From assembly GCA_900095095.1 (NCBI GenBank), contig FMBT01000464.1, positions 22,263 through 86,262 on the forward strand: DNA of 64,000 nt, written 5' to 3'. Of the stretch, positions 45,101 to 57,481 are shown in pieces. The notes under the pieces were generated by a model. That model did no database searches. It was not told the DNA's origin and worked only from the letters and a program-made list of their open reading frames with translations. Numbering within the stretch: the first letter of the stretch is position 1; every line of letters starts with the position of its first letter. The translations under genes were made by a program, and so were the position numbers. Source of the stretch: Fragilariopsis cylindrus CCMP1102 (lineage: Eukaryota; Bacillariophyta; Bacillariophyceae; Bacillariales; Bacillariaceae).

Positions 45101-45391
45101 TATCCTTTTGTTACCTTCGCTGATATTGCAATCGAGCGATATGAAGGTAGCATAGAAACCATTCCTTGGTGTGAAGATGCCTTTTTCACTGCGCGCGCTC
45201 TTCTTTCGCACTCTGCATTCTTTCTTTTGGTGTTGTTGATATTGTTCAACTTATCAGCGAACCAAGCCCGCAAGGCCGTTTATTTAGATGATGATGACGT
45301 ATCTGAAGAAAATCCTTCCTCTAACTCAGCATCTTCTAGCAGTGATATTCAAAATGGACCGACGTCTACATCTACAGAAGGTTCCTCTTGA
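42161..45391 (+). CDS. START-like domain protein with C-terminal membrane segments
   Basis: Three exons, 42161-42580, 42867-43121 and 43301-45391, all in phase 0, giving 921 aa. After a low-complexity N-terminus with an Asn/Asp run comes a helical block (CFFDAKRVLRLIEDE, QELYNSILDRL). Across introns 1 and 2 a START/SRPBCC-like region follows: MFGVTTYYRKESDGSL, EDASLFNQIAVLREIDL, W then VGWFVVGLPHFGIMRD, a broken-up strand with IRSISAQIHIES and finally NLPFIPPKLLDFIMKR. START folds bind lipids or hydrophobic ligands. The last third is basic (RERAAARLKPKN) and then has about four hydrophobic segments (LFTKLFVLQFLMVSLF, VHFILCYVALMYAF, VATVSAGMIGFGI, HSAFFLLVLLILF). A membrane-contact or lipid-transfer role is inferred only. 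Confidence 0.75.
42635..42655. repeat. 21-base poly-G tract in intron
   Basis: An uninterrupted G run within intron 1 of the START-like gene. On the transcript strand it could form a G-quadruplex close to the donor site (55 bp downstream). Length is prone to sequencing error. Confidence 0.9.
42690..42730. repeat. (TTCG)7(TTCA)3 microsatellite
   Basis: Compound tetranucleotide repeat in the same intron, 35 bp after the poly-G tract. Confidence 0.9.
43138..43165. repeat. GACGT pentanucleotide repeat in intron 2
   Basis: About five units of GACGT-type sequence directly after the donor site of intron 2 of the START-like gene. Confidence 0.85.
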
Positions 45392-45995
45392 TTGAAAAAA
45401 TTACCGTGATCTATCGCTTGCGATTGTAGAGGGCGAAGTATTCACGTATGTGCATAGGTAAAGTTATGGGTTCGAAGAAAACAACGGACTACTCCCGAAT
45501 ACAACTCACCTAGCTAGCTTACTATTTTTACTTAAAATTCAATAGATCTCTTCTTCACGACTGCGAAAGATTAAAAGCATTTGCATCATAGGAATTACAT
45601 TTTCTCATTCAACTCAACTATACTTCACGTATGACACGCCTACAATTTTGCGTGGACCAAAAAACACTTGCAGATTTTACATACAGCTTCTTTTAAAATG
45701 TTGTTCCATAGATGATTTGCGTATTTCTACCATGCTGAAAGATATTTCTGTCTTGCTTGCTCCTATTATATGATACTTCAAAAAACTAATAAGCATGGTC
45801 AAAGTTCGGGGGACGAAGAAAATTTAGTATTTTCGCTCAATTTTTGCTTGTCGAACGCTAAACTCGAATTTTGTTTGTATTTTTTCAACTTTCACAAATG
45901 ATGACATACCGTAAGGATGATAACATGGTAGCTTACATGGTATCAACCAACTGCCTTTCACAAAGAATGCATGTAAAATACCCAAAGCAACAACA
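45392..45995. other. Spacer, gene-free
   Basis: About 600 bp between two plus-strand genes. No element recognised. Confidence 0.45.
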
Positions 45996-47706
45996 ATGAA
46001 CGATTATCTTGTGTCAAGAAATAGGAGAACTTTGCATCGCAATACGATGTATTGTTTGTTGTTAGTTCTTCTATTTTTTGTTCCTATATTATTTTTGAAT
46101 TGTGAAGCAGCAGCCTTAGACGACCCAACCAATATTCACGCAATGATCGTCTCATCTTCTCGCTATTGGTTCAACTATAGACATGCGATAAACGCTCTGG
46201 GAATGTACGAAATATATCGTCGAAATGGGATACCCGACGAAAACATCATACTCAGTACGTCTTTTTTTTTCAGTTAAAATATGCATCCCATCCATTGGGT
46301 TGCTTTTAGTATAGTAATTTGGTGACAGTACAGTACGCTAGCGGTTTCGACGCAAATTTATTGAATCTAATTATCTCATGATTTTCCTCCTTTTTTAAAA
46401 TCTGTATACCTTCGACTACGACAGTGATCGCCGATGAATATGCCACGAACGCTCGTAACCCGTATAAGAATCGGATGCATGCAACGGGTATACATCGTCC
46501 AAGCTGGTATTCCAATTATACCGAAATCGATTATAGAGGTTCCGATGTAACAGTACAGATGTTTATGGATGCACTTCTTGGTGATGCACCTAAGTCACTT
46601 CATAATCTGAATGAAGAAAGTAAATTAATGATATACGTGACGGGTCATGGAGGGGATCAGTTTTTTAAATTTCAAGGTGAGTAGTTTTGAGTTTTGTCAT
46701 TTATTTATTTTTAGACTACAGGGAATAAGTACCCTGTCTCTCGCAGTTGTACTGTAATCGACTCAATTTCAACTTGTGTATTATTCTGTCTCTCTAAATT
46801 ATATAAAAGACGAGGAGGAATTAATGGCGCAAGACATTGCCAATTTAATGGACAGGATGTATGAAGAAAAAAAGTTTGGAACTGCATTGTTTATAGCTGA
46901 TACATGTCAAGCATTTACACTCTTTGACAAAGTCACGACGCCAAACGTCTTGGCGTTAGGTACGAGTTTGATAGGAGAGAGTGCATACGCGCATCATAGT
47001 AAGTTACGTTCACTTAAAGGATTTCCCCATGTTTCCTTGGGTTTCATGTCTTTGTCACTTGTACCGCACTTTATAATTAATTATTTACATCATTCCTTAT
47101 TGTTGTCGTCATCATCATCATGTTTCTTTCCTCTTCTGCGTTTTTCTCGGAATTTTAGCTGACAAAGATTTGGGACTTGCAGTGATTGAACGGTGGACTC
47201 ATGCATTTTTAGCTAACTACGAAAAATCGAACCCCGATTCGACCCTACATGAGGCCATGTTTTCCCCCTCTGAGAAGAAAATACTGGGATCGGTTGTTGG
47301 TCTCAAGGATGACACCAGTCATCGGAAGTTTAACGATACAAAACTCAGTTATTTCTTTGGAACAAAGGGAGGAAGATTAAAAGATGGAGTGACCAAGAGA
47401 AAGTCGCCTAGAAACACGGTTATGGATGTTCCTTCAGAAAGTCTTCGTAAGCTACCATCAACTGACATATCCCTCAGTTGGCTTTTTCCTCGAGATTCAT
47501 CTGCGAGCCCTACTGACGAAGCATTGCAGCAAGATCAAAGAATCTCCTCGTTGGAGAAAGAACAAGAACATGGGAAACATTCTACCGATGATGGTGATGA
47601 TGATAGTCTTGTGAAGCTTTCCGAAAATGAATTCTACTATATCATTACTGGCTTTATTTTCATACTGTTATTGGCAACGAAGTTAGAAAAAGAATATTTT
47701 CCATAG
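45996..47706 (+). CDS. PIGK/GPI8: GPI transamidase catalytic subunit
   Basis: Four exons: 45996-46254, 46425-46676, 46810-46998 and 47159-47706, with GT-AG introns of 170, 133 and 160 bp, giving 415 aa. C13-family (legumain-like) cysteine protease that cleaves the C-terminal signal of proproteins in the ER and attaches the GPI anchor. A signal peptide (CLLLVLLFFVPILFL) is followed by HAMIVSSSRYWFNYRH. The catalytic His is in IYVTGHGGDQF (about 161) and the catalytic Cys in LFIADTCQAF (about 203). Junctions restore IILMIADEYATNARNPY, FKFQDEEELMAQDIA and SAYAHHTDKDLG. A C-terminal transmembrane helix (YYIITGFIFILLLAT) follows a Ser-rich linker, as in yeast and human PIGK. The other transamidase subunits are not in the window. 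Confidence 0.95.
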
Positions 47707-48054
47707 ATTGATAGGTTTGATCCGGTAATATCATGTAAGAATATCTAATGTATCAAAGTTTGTTATGTCTTTTTTAACATAAAACAGTAGCATTGAGTTC
47801 AAGATCTCAATTCTGGTTAGAAATTTGGCAAGAGCTTTTGCTCTTTTTAAAAGTACTAAGTGATAAAATAAATAATGACGGTATTCAGTATGGATCGATT
47901 CTTCACTCTGCGTATCCTATACTAATATAATAATTAATAATATCATCATGAATAATATAATCATAATTTTAAAAAAGTAAACAATAAACTACGAGATGCC
48001 ATGTTATTATTTGACGTACATATACACATTATTTATCGTTATATTAGATTTTAT
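47707..48054. other. Convergent 3' flanks
   Basis: About 350 bp of AT-rich DNA with no gene or RNA recognised. Confidence 0.45.
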
Positions 48055-49760
48055 TTAGTAGACTTCAACATGCCACTGTTTGGCCTTCTTCAATCCCTTT
48101 AACCATTCATCGTAATTCAGACCCTTCTTCTCAGCAACACCCTTGAGCATATCTTGGATACCAGGCATCATTCCCTTCAAACCACAGAAGTAGATATGGG
48201 CACCACTTTCGAGCTTGTTGAAAACCTCATCAGCGTATTCTTCAACCTTATCTTGGATGTACATTTTACCTCCCTTGGTATTATTTTGTTCGCGAGAAAG
48301 GGCATAGTCAATACGAAGGTTTTCTGGGTACCTTGACTTTGCCTCTTGGAATTCGTCATCGTACAAAAGAGCATCGCTATTGGCAACACCTAAGAACAAC
48401 CAAGCTTCACCCTTGTAAGCACGTCCAGCAGGGGTATCTTCATTAAAGAGACGACGAATGAATCCGCGGTAAGGAGCAATACCAGTTCCGGTAGCAACCA
48501 TGATATAGTCGGTGGAAGGGTCCTCTTCAGGCATAAGCATAACCTTTCCAGCAGGTCCAGTCATCGCAACATCGTCACCGGGTTGTGTGTCACAAAGGAA
48601 GTTGGAACATATACCCTTCTTGGCTGGGTCATCAGCTTTAAGCGTAGGGTCCCAGTAAGTTGCACGACGAACACACAATGATCCAGTTTGTCCGGTCATG
48701 TCATCTCCGTATCGGGAAGATGCAATAGAGTAAAGACGGACGGAATGTGGTTTTCCATCCTTTTCACGGTTACCAGGGGGCATTACACCCCAAGATTGAC
48801 CTTCCCAATAAGGAAAGTCCCCCTTGTGATCAATAACGATATGACAAGTCTCACCGGTAGCCTTTGGTCCAACAATGCGCTTCGTTGAGACAACCTTTCC
48901 GGTGAAAGGAGCCTTGTTTTTGTATACATTAACTGGGACAGTCGATTGGTCGTAATATGGTTCAGCTTCCAAAAAGTTCTGACCCTTTTCACCACCCCCC
49001 AATAATTTCATACCAACAGCACCGGCCGCGATAACGGCAGCTCCTCCGGTAATAAGCTTCTTCGTATTATCGACTGTCTCAACTACCTCTACGGCCTTCC
49101 TGGCCGCAAGTGCAGCACCAGGAGCTCCCGTAGTAGCGAGGGTGAAGGTTCCTACAGCTCCAGCAACCTTTCCAAGAGTCTACAGCAGGTACAAAAATTG
49201 ATGCAGCAATGACGTACACAATAGTACCAGTAATAATAATTACATTACAAAGCATTTTTTTCATGTGAGATAAATAATGGTAAAAAATTGATAATAAATA
49301 ATGGTAAAAAATTGATAAATCTACCTTCTCGACAGGAAACTTTTTAGAGCTCATGCAGATACGCCAAAGATTTCAATAAAATGACTTTTCCTTTCTTTTT
49401 TAACACCACTGTAACGAGGAAGCATTACTTGGGCATTATTTCCAAACACATTCTTTTGTCTTACCTTCAACGCAGCTTTTCTTTTGGAGCCATTAGCCAT
49501 ATCAAGTGCAACATCGGCACTAGTTTTTTAAGTGAATACGTCAAATGAGAAAGAAAAAATGATAGAAAGAAAGAAAAAGCAATCACCCATATTACGTGAG
49601 AGAGCTTCTCAAGCAAAATAATTATTTCATCAAAGAAAGATTAATCATAATAGAGTTCGATGTTAGCAAGATTTCTAACATACCGAATTGGCTGTGAAAG
49701 TTGAGGGGCAAACCCCGTACATTGGCTCGCAAGAGCTACTAAAACGCAGGCACGAAGCAT
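48055..49760 (-). CDS. petH: Plastid ferredoxin-NADP+ reductase
   Basis: Transfers electrons from ferredoxin to NADP+ on the stromal side of photosystem I, using FAD. Exons proposed: 49684-49760, 49465-49519, a 15-nt exon 49325-49339 and 48055-49179 (423 aa; 418 if the tiny exon is skipped, with the frame kept). The leader [21 protein letters not shown] is a signal peptide with Phe at the cleavage point, the bipartite plastid signal of diatoms. The mature enzyme has [15 protein letters not shown] (FAD-binding RxYSxAS), [22 protein letters not shown], the NADP-binding [13 protein letters not shown] and [38 protein letters not shown] and the terminal VEVY with the Tyr that stacks on FAD. Between leader and enzyme lies an Ala/Gly-rich hydrophobic region ([12 protein letters not shown]). 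Confidence 0.93.
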
Positions 49761-52657
49761 ATTTATTTTAACTAAAGATATCGTAGTAATAGAAAAGACA
49801 AACAATATTCTAACTGCAGATACAGGTGCTATCGTCGATTTCTTGTGTTGTTTTCTCGTTTCCCATTTGCATACCGTAAGAAAGGAAAGATGAAGATCTT
49901 TACTTTCTCACATCAACGCGTCTTTTTAGGGTACAGTACCAAGGTATACACCGGTAGGTCCTAGTACATACGTCATCGAAATCTCATAGTCTGTCATTAT
50001 TTTTTTTCTCACCACCTGTCTATTATTCAGACTGTATTAGCATATTGTTTGTATCTATAATGCGTATGATATCGTATCAAACCATTATTCTTCTCTACTG
50101 TACAGTACATTGTTAGCTACTCACAGAAGCAATAGTCTATCTGCTCATCCGTTTTAGAAATATACACTGTACCGTACAACATAACTTGGGATCTTTCATA
50201 TTGTCTCTACTCTAGAAAATTGTCAGTCTATTACACAATTCATTACTGCCAGTCAACATAATTGGGTAAAGGAATACATATCATCATCCCCACATCTCTC
50301 TTGGCTTATATTATGATTTAGCAAGCTTTCTAACACCTCGGCAGTGAAAGCACTCAAAATTGGAAGATAAAAGTAAATATCTTTGTAATCCCATCCTGGA
50401 TGACTCATGAAAGGTACTGATACTACATTTCAAAACTCAAAGCACACAAGCACACACAAGCCATCGCTCAAAATTATTGTATCTTTTTGTGCAAGCTGTG
50501 TGTACAAATAAAAATTCAAGCTGATCAGTAGGAGTGTCTAGTAAAAAGAGAAAAGTGGAGCTTGCCACCAAAGTATTGACCTATGCCTTGATAAATAAGT
50601 CACAAGAACTTCAGATTGGTATTATCTACATGCGCATGCATAAGGCGCGTTCCGGCTCAAGGCTGCGTTTTGAGGGACACTCGCGACTAAAAAATTTTAA
50701 TGCGCGATACCTCGCGACAGGAAAATTCTTTTGAAAATCATTAAGAGTTGAAATGGAAAATTATCACATCAACATGAGAATGGGAATGTATTGAATCGAA
50801 CCTCCACGGATATTGCTCTATATAACATACGCTTATAAGACAAAATATAGATATTGGTACCGTTAAGAGAGGAAAAAAGTTTGGGTGTGATTTGGTCATC
50901 TGGGAAAAATTCTATGAGGATTTATATGGGTGGCAGGCATATTTCGGATCGCCAGGAAGAGGTGCATAAGAGAGGAGAATTAAAAATCAAATAGTAGAGT
51001 ATGACCTAAACGAATATTACAGATGTCTCTATTAGTGTTATATCAGTTAATACGATAATTTTTATTCTTATTGTTATGTTAAGAGAGGACCCATTATCAA
51101 CGGGTATGTAGGACGTGTTTTTTCCGAAAATCCGATCATGTGTGTCTTTTACTAAGAGAGAGATTAAGTACTTAAAAATAGATCCAATTCAACCCAAACT
51201 TTTTGTCCATGTTAAGACAATAGACATCTATATTTCGTCTCATAAGCTTTTATTAAATACACTGATATCCATGGAGGTTCGATTGAGTACATTCCCATTT
51301 TCATGTTGATATAAAGGAATTTTCCACTTATTACTGCGTAGGTGCGTGGTATCTTAATCCCGCGACACAAAAAATAATATCACATCGAAGCCCATATGGG
51401 CGAAATTCTCCTTAAATAAGTACCAGGTCATTCAGTACGCTAGCTACACCTGTCGATGCGTCTTGATTCAATGCATGGATTATGATTGGTCAGTTGTAGA
51501 AAAGAAGAGCTTCTGTAGAAGCTAAAAATCCGCCCAATTGATAGTACTTTACTGCATAGCGCGTGTTGTAGAAAATCGTCTGTCCGCAGATTGTCCTTTT
51601 TTGTCGAAATATGCGCAGCGTTGAGCCGGAACACGCCATAAATGTATAAGCCATAAAGTGCATTCCTGCATGATGCATATAATCAACATCTCAGTCTCAT
51701 CCTCAATTGGCAATGGCATGTACTAATGTTTTACTATGATCTTAATAATGCGTCTGCAGTTACTTTGTTAAGTATTTTTCAACTAAGGTACTCAATTTGC
51801 ATTATATATGACTGTCATGATACTAGAAATTTCTAATAATGAATATTCAGATACTTTTTTCTGGTTTTACTAGTATTCCTTTATGTACAATCAGAACACT
51901 GCTGTGTGTGCTGTAGGTAACATCATCAGTGCTTATCACTACTAATCATTCCCTGTGAACAAGCTTTGACTGGTGGATTTATCCAGTTCAGGACTTGCAG
52001 AATACTGTATTCACATTATATTAGTTGCTACATAACATGCAATTAAAAATATTCCAGTTAGTTATCAGCTACACACGTTAGTAAACATTAGAAACCCAGC
52101 AACATTGTGTAACAGACAGTACTCTAAAAAATTACTATTTTGAATCTTATGATTATGAAAATGAAGCAAGGTATTGAATATTTAGGAAATTGGAATGGGT
52201 ACTAACATAAAACTTCTTAATTAATTGCTACAATCAATAAAGGTTTTTTTTGCCTGTTACTGCATACCATTTATGCCGAAATCTGGTGTTTCCTTCTGGT
52301 GGCAAGTAATCAGACACAAATATCATATCTGATTTTCAAATGTTCGATTGTAGTGAGGTCTATTTGTCTCGCAGAAGCGGTTGCCAAATGATATGTGCGC
52401 TTTTTTCACGATGGTCAATATCGTGAATAGTCGCACTTCAGGGGGGAGTAATGACTTTTATGTATCATTCTAGTAAGTCAGGTCGAAGGATGAGAACCCA
52501 TATTCAATTCGTTCCTCAACACTTACTTTATGACATACCAGTTAATCGATTATGTCGTTGAAGTTTGTATTGTAGAAGCACAGATTGTGGAATCTATGGT
52601 GGTTGTTTTCGGTTTTTTGAAAAACAAATCCTCTTTTTGTCAAGTGGATTGCAATTT
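49761..52657. other. 2.9-kb gene-free region with foldback element
   Basis: The longest gene-free stretch here. Holds the inverted duplication listed separately; the flanks (49761-50600 and 51660-52657) show no frame, RNA gene or repeat that I can name. Confidence 0.5.
50641..51640. repeat. Foldback inverted duplication with decayed coding remnants
   Basis: Left arm 50641-50896 and right arm 51184-51640 are diverged reverse complements around a ~287-bp centre. Shared blocks include GTTCCGGCTCAA...CTGCG at the outer ends, ATCAACATGARAATGGGAAT, ATCGAACCTCCA, GGATAT, AAATATAGAT and AAAAAGTTTGGGT at the inner ends. The right arm is about 200 bp longer. Its minus strand is open for 62 codons (51490-51678: SGSTLRIFRQK, RYAVKYYQLGGFL); the left arm's plus strand gives the related SGSRLRFEG and NARYLATGKFF. 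So both arms derive from one coding sequence, now decayed. Confidence 0.65.
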
Positions 52658-54717
52658 TCAAGGTAAATTCAAATGACTGATCTGAGGTATTTCACAGCAT
52701 GATGCATTACTAAATCGATCAGAACGATATTTCGAAGATATTCCAGTGAGTATCTTACTTGGAGAACCACGTTGCTCAATACCGTGTTGTATCTTGGTAG
52801 ATACTACGCTTGCGGTGTGTTTGATTTGTTCTTCACAAAAACCTGTGTAGTTCGTTATCTTATCCATCTGTAAAGGGGGATCGCAAGAAGAAAAGGAGAT
52901 GGGAGAGGAGAGATTTACGGTGAGCAAGATGTATTATTTTAGTGCTGGACAAATTAATCACAAATTTCGCAGATTATTCTATGATAGACAGTCGTTTTCT
53001 TACCACTCTTGGGAAACTGGTACCTATCTCCTCAAAATATCCCAACACAGTCGGATTATTCCAGGCTAGACAAACTGCAGCGCAAGCTAATAGAGAACCC
53101 CGAAAGTTCAACATACAATATTCTTGCAACATTCTTTCCGTATAGAAACTCGCCAAGTCCCGTACCATTTTTGGTGCATTGGTGATGTGTAAGAATCTTT
53201 GTAAGAATGGATAAGCTGTTGGTACTGTCATCTTAAACTCAAGGACCTGAGCAATATTGAATTCCATATCCAAAATGTCTTGTCGAGTATAAGTACGATC
53301 AGTGATGTACACGCAATCCTTGCATTCGGGAGGATAGATTTCTTCGTACTTGGAAGCGAGGAAGAGTGCTGTGATACCAAGTAACTGTAGGCGTCGACGA
53401 TGTATACGAGTTCGAGATAGGTACCTATCTATAATATTCACAGCGAGATACAGTGTCTCCGGCATAAGTCGAAATTTGACGTGCACCACAGCAAGCCAGT
53501 CAATAAGTATTGCACGCATTGTGCTGTTTATATCATTTTGCTTTTTCGTCATGTACGATGGCGATGGTCTCGAAGTTTCCTGTTTTGGACGATAATACAA
53601 AGACAAAACAGAGAGATGAAAACAAGAACGAAGAAGTAATATGGTGAGGATGTGGACTCGGCCTATATGTATGTTTGGTCAAGGAGCCAGCAAGTACGAA
53701 AATTAATGTGTAGACGCAAACAAACAAACAAACAAACAAACAAACAAGAAAATACGTACCTCGGCATCGAACAGTCTTTGAAATATATCAGTAACATAAT
53801 CAGGCACTTCGTCTACATTCTCTTTGTAGTCCTTATCGTATATTGCAATACCAGTAGTATATTTGGAAGGATCAAATGGTCCCTCGATCTTACGGAGAAG
53901 GCAATAATCATCATCTTCTGTTATGAGAAGATCAGTACATCGATTTGTAGGATTCAAACGAATGGCAGAGTTGGACGACAGAAGTGATGATGATGTTGAT
54001 ACTACCTCCTCCGGTGTTTGTGGATCTACACATATTTTCAAATCCACATTCTTTCTACTTCTTCTTTTTTCCCCTCGTGTAGTAGTTGTAGATCTCTCTC
54101 GTTTCCTTTTCGGTTTCGGTTCCAGGAGTGATTCCTCGATATCAAAGTCGTCGTCGTCGTCCTGTTGCTGTTGTTGTTGTTGTTGTGTATTCGACGACGT
54201 TGTTGCTGCTTCCGACTTACGTTCCCTCTTTTTTGAAACATTACGATCATTCTTATTATTTTTTTGTGGTGCGACAGCTGCCGATGCTGCTAATATTGGT
54301 TCGGGATTGTTGTTGCTTGGCATTCGATTACCATTAGATAGTCTTCGGGATCGTCGCAATGCTGCCGTCGCGGTAGTAGTGTGTTTGACAGCATCGTCTG
54401 CTCTAGTATCCTTAGAGTTCTTATTGGAAACGTCACCCTTTAATAAAGTGATTAGTTTCAATTTTGGGAGAAAGTCAGAAAAAAAAGAAAGAAAAAAAGA
54501 TGCGAATGAGTTGCATTGAGTTCCACTACTATATCCACTACTATCCAATACATTAACTTTCAAAGGACGACGTTTTATTACACAAACTACTTACCAAAGC
54601 GCGTCTAGATCTTGTCATTCTTGATGATAAGTCCTCAGTTATAGTGGTGGTTTCTTCTTGGTTGGGTTCTTCCAGCTGTGCCCTCATCGATGTCGATCGA
54701 CGCGAGGATCTCGGCAT
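52658..54717 (-). CDS. CYCB: B-type cyclin
   Basis: Four exons: 54595-54717, 53760-54437, 53004-53579 and 52658-52867, all phase 0, giving 528 aa. Intron lengths are 157, 180 and 136 bp. The destruction box RRALGDVSN is created exactly across the first junction (RRAL-GDVSN). The disordered N-terminal region has basic clusters and a poly-Gln run. The cyclin box starts after VPDYVTDIFQRLFDAE; exon 3 gives YMTKKQNDINSTMRAILIDW, the MRAILIDW mitotic cyclin signature, then FRLMPETLYLAVNIIDRYL and LFLASKYEEIYPPE. The C-terminal cyclin fold continues to YCMLNFRGSLLACAAVCLAW and exon 4 (YTGFCEEQIKHTASVV). It activates a CDK at G2/M; B rather than A type is inferred from the box and D-box wording. Divergent from the plastid gene. 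Confidence 0.93.
53717..53747. repeat. (CAAA)n microsatellite in cyclin intron 2
   Basis: Nearly eight CAAA units, read TTTG on the transcript strand, starting 13 bp after the intron 2 donor. Confidence 0.9.
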
Positions 54718-55396
54718 TGTTCAAAATTATCGATTTTTATTACAATCAATGACAATGACGGCGATCGATTGATTTGCAGTCCGAAACGTCAAAGAGCACT
54801 ACAGTAACAAATACGATTAGCTAGTAATTAAGAGTTGTCGAAGCGATGATTAATCAATTGTTTTAAGTATATGCATTGAAGATAAGAAGGTGGATTCCTC
54901 TCTAGATATTTTGCTCTAGAACGAAGACAAGCAAAAACAATGAGCAATGATGATTATTACTATTTATTTGGTTGACGGCGATAAACTAACGAGAGGACTT
55001 ATTTGATTAGCTACAGTATCTACTGTATGTTATTTCAACTTTGGAAGTCAACGATTTCGAGATTGTAGCAGCGTGAATTTTCTACGAAGAAACCTGCGCG
55101 TTAAAACGTAAGATTATTTTACAGTGCTTTGCGTAGTTACTGCATAGAAGAGGTGCGCAAAAACCGCAATGTATTCGCGACTCGAATTGAGTCACAGAAA
55201 TATCAACTCACAAGCAACAAAATAAGAGATCCGAGATGCATCACCATCACATCACAGCCATCATTCGAACATTTTGAATACGGCACGACATCGTTATTTA
55301 CATTACAGTACATCATTTCATCGAGGTCACATCTACACCTACCATATCGCAAAAAGTACCCTCAAACCCCTCATCAACATAGAAGATGACAAAAGT
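54718..55396. other. Divergent spacer between cyclin B and plastid-protein gene
   Basis: About 680 bp. Expected to hold both promoters; no element was identified. An in-frame ATG at 55274 upstream of the plastid gene was not used because it would bury the signal peptide. Confidence 0.4.
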
Positions 55397-57481
55397 ATGA
55401 ACTACTGGCTTGCACTCTATTCGTTTTTGGTCATATTCTACGTGAATATACTGTCCAGTTGTAGTGCTTTTCATTTACATGTACTTTCCAGAAGGACTGT
55501 GCCTGCCAGTTGTTGCATATCAGCAAAGAATTGGGGTTGTGGTTGCCTACGCATGGCAACTTCTTCCAGCGACTTGAAGAACGATCTGGAAAATACCAAA
55601 CCGACCACAACAGATGCAAAGCAGAAACGAAGTAGTAGTAGTAGTAGTACGTCAGTAAAAGAAACCAAAAAATTTAAAGGAATCAGCAACAATGTAGTAT
55701 CGAGGCTAGCCAAAGCCGCCAAAGAAGCTGCTGCTGTTAAGAAGAAAAGGACATCATCGACAGAGGCGGGTGGAAATACAAATACAAACAGGAGAGGAGA
55801 AAAGGACTCAGAAAAAATTGATTCTAACGAGGACGAAGAAACACTTCAGAATTTATCATCAATATCCAATTTAAGCAACGTTATTGACGAAGAGCTATTA
55901 CATCCCACTGATGGGTACAGGCCATCTCGAGAGACAGATTCGATACGAGTCTTACTTGAACATAATAGCAATCAAAACGACAAAAACAATGCCCAAAAAC
56001 AAAAATCGACTATTTCATCATCATCATCATCATCGTCGGTATCAGTATCTGATTCTCCCTCTTCGAAAAAGCGGAAAAATAATAATAATGGAAATTTGAT
56101 TAATCAAACCTATAATGTGGCCGTTGTCTTTGCGAGACCACTTGTCGAGGACAAAATAACAATTGAGTATGCCTTTCGATTGGTGTCCCTAGCAAAAGCT
56201 ATGAAATTCGAAGGGTATAAACCGAGCTTGATCTGTTTTTGTGGACCATCGTCCTCTTCCCCCTCTACTTGTATAGATACGACAACGGCTGTTTCTGTCA
56301 CGTCGACTGGAGTTGAATTTCTCAAACACTTATGTTTGACCAATGAAATATCGCTTGAGGGGACCGATTTATGTGAAATACCCAATTTGTCCACTACGAG
56401 GATAATCTCTCAACATAACAATGACGAGTATGACGAGTACGATGATAGTTATCAAACATTTTCAAACGAACATACTTCTTCATCTGTTCCCTCGTCTTGG
56501 TCCCCCTCTCTACTTAATCCTGTTGCAAGAGAATTATTGGATCAGCACTATGTTGAAAAATGGTTAGAAGAATCACACGCGTATGAATCGGAAATGGACG
56601 AGTACGGTATGACTCGACAAGAACCCCGGAAAAAGATTCATATCCATTGGAAACTTTTTTCTGCCGAATATCATCTGTGTAATCTCAACGATATTCACAT
56701 ACGATCACCAAGGCAATCACCTTTGGCTAGGTTGGTCCACGACCTTGAACACGCAGCAAGTAGTCAGCCTTATCGAAGAGGTATTATTCAAACGTCGTGG
56801 TCCTTTCACTATTCCACCTATCCGTATCTGATATCCTCAAACAAAAAGAAAATGAAGGAGGCCTTTTTAGGAAAATGTTATCTCATGGCACAGTCATTGG
56901 TACCTCTTCTGGTCAATCTAAGGGGAGTGGCAGAAAATGTAAGTTTCGATATCAAAAGAGAAGATGGTTATAATATTTACAGTAGCACTGAAAGCGCTTA
57001 CTCAGAATTGTGTTGTTTTTCTATTCCTTCGCTTATGTTGTATTGAGTTTAGTCGGAATTTTTTCAACGTGATAATTACCGCACTCTGATCGCTACTCGT
57101 CGATCTCTAGCTACACTTCTAGAGCAAATGAATGTAGCATACCAGCACAATCGGGAACGACAAACAGCAACCATGATGATCCCACCAACGTTAAAAGTAC
57201 AGTTGAAAAAGCAGACTTCTGGGTCATCAACTAAAATTAGTAGTATCGAAATTCATTTAGAATCTGCTCTACTTTCATTGGGTCGGTGTTGTGACTTAGT
57301 ACGTCCAGCTGGAACCTTTTCGGCCCAATCCGTCTCGCGGCAAGAATGGAAAGATGCTCTTGTACATCTACAGGACTTTTTGACTCGCATAGAATGCTCG
57401 TGCGATCCTGATCGGCCTTTTATGGACCAATGGGATATAAAACTCATTGAGAATCAGCCACTGATAGAAATTTTGTCATAA
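55397..57481 (+). CDS. Plastid-targeted DUF218-like protein of unknown function
   Basis: Two exons, 55397-56938 and 57053-57481, joined in phase over a 114-bp GT-AG intron, giving 656 aa. The start at 55397 puts a signal peptide (YWLALYSFLVIFYVNIL) right before SCSAFHLHV, the Phe-type plastid cleavage motif of diatoms. A long Ser/Lys/Thr/Asn-rich region follows. The folded part opens NVAVVFARPLVEDKITIEYA and AFRLVSLAKAMKFEGYKPSLICFCG, which resembles the first strand-helix-strand of DUF218/YdcF proteins; later KIHIHWKLFSAEYHLCNLNDIH, a HYSTYPYLIS block and VPLLVNLRGVAEN continue across the intron into SEFFQRDNYRTLIATRRSL. The DUF218 link is tentative and no catalytic residues are assigned. 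Confidence 0.75.

Noticed and set aside
50534-50734. 66-codon plus-strand frame
   Set aside because: Overlaps the foldback left arm and appears to be a decayed coding remnant, not an intact gene.
51390-51420. tRNA-like short palindrome GCCCATATGGGC
   Set aside because: No cloverleaf can be drawn around it; it belongs to the foldback right arm.
53703-53759. Extension of cyclin B exon 2 through the TTTG repeat
   Set aside because: A GT donor after DAE and the in-phase exon 3 restore the cyclin box; the extension gives only Phe/Val/Cys repeats.
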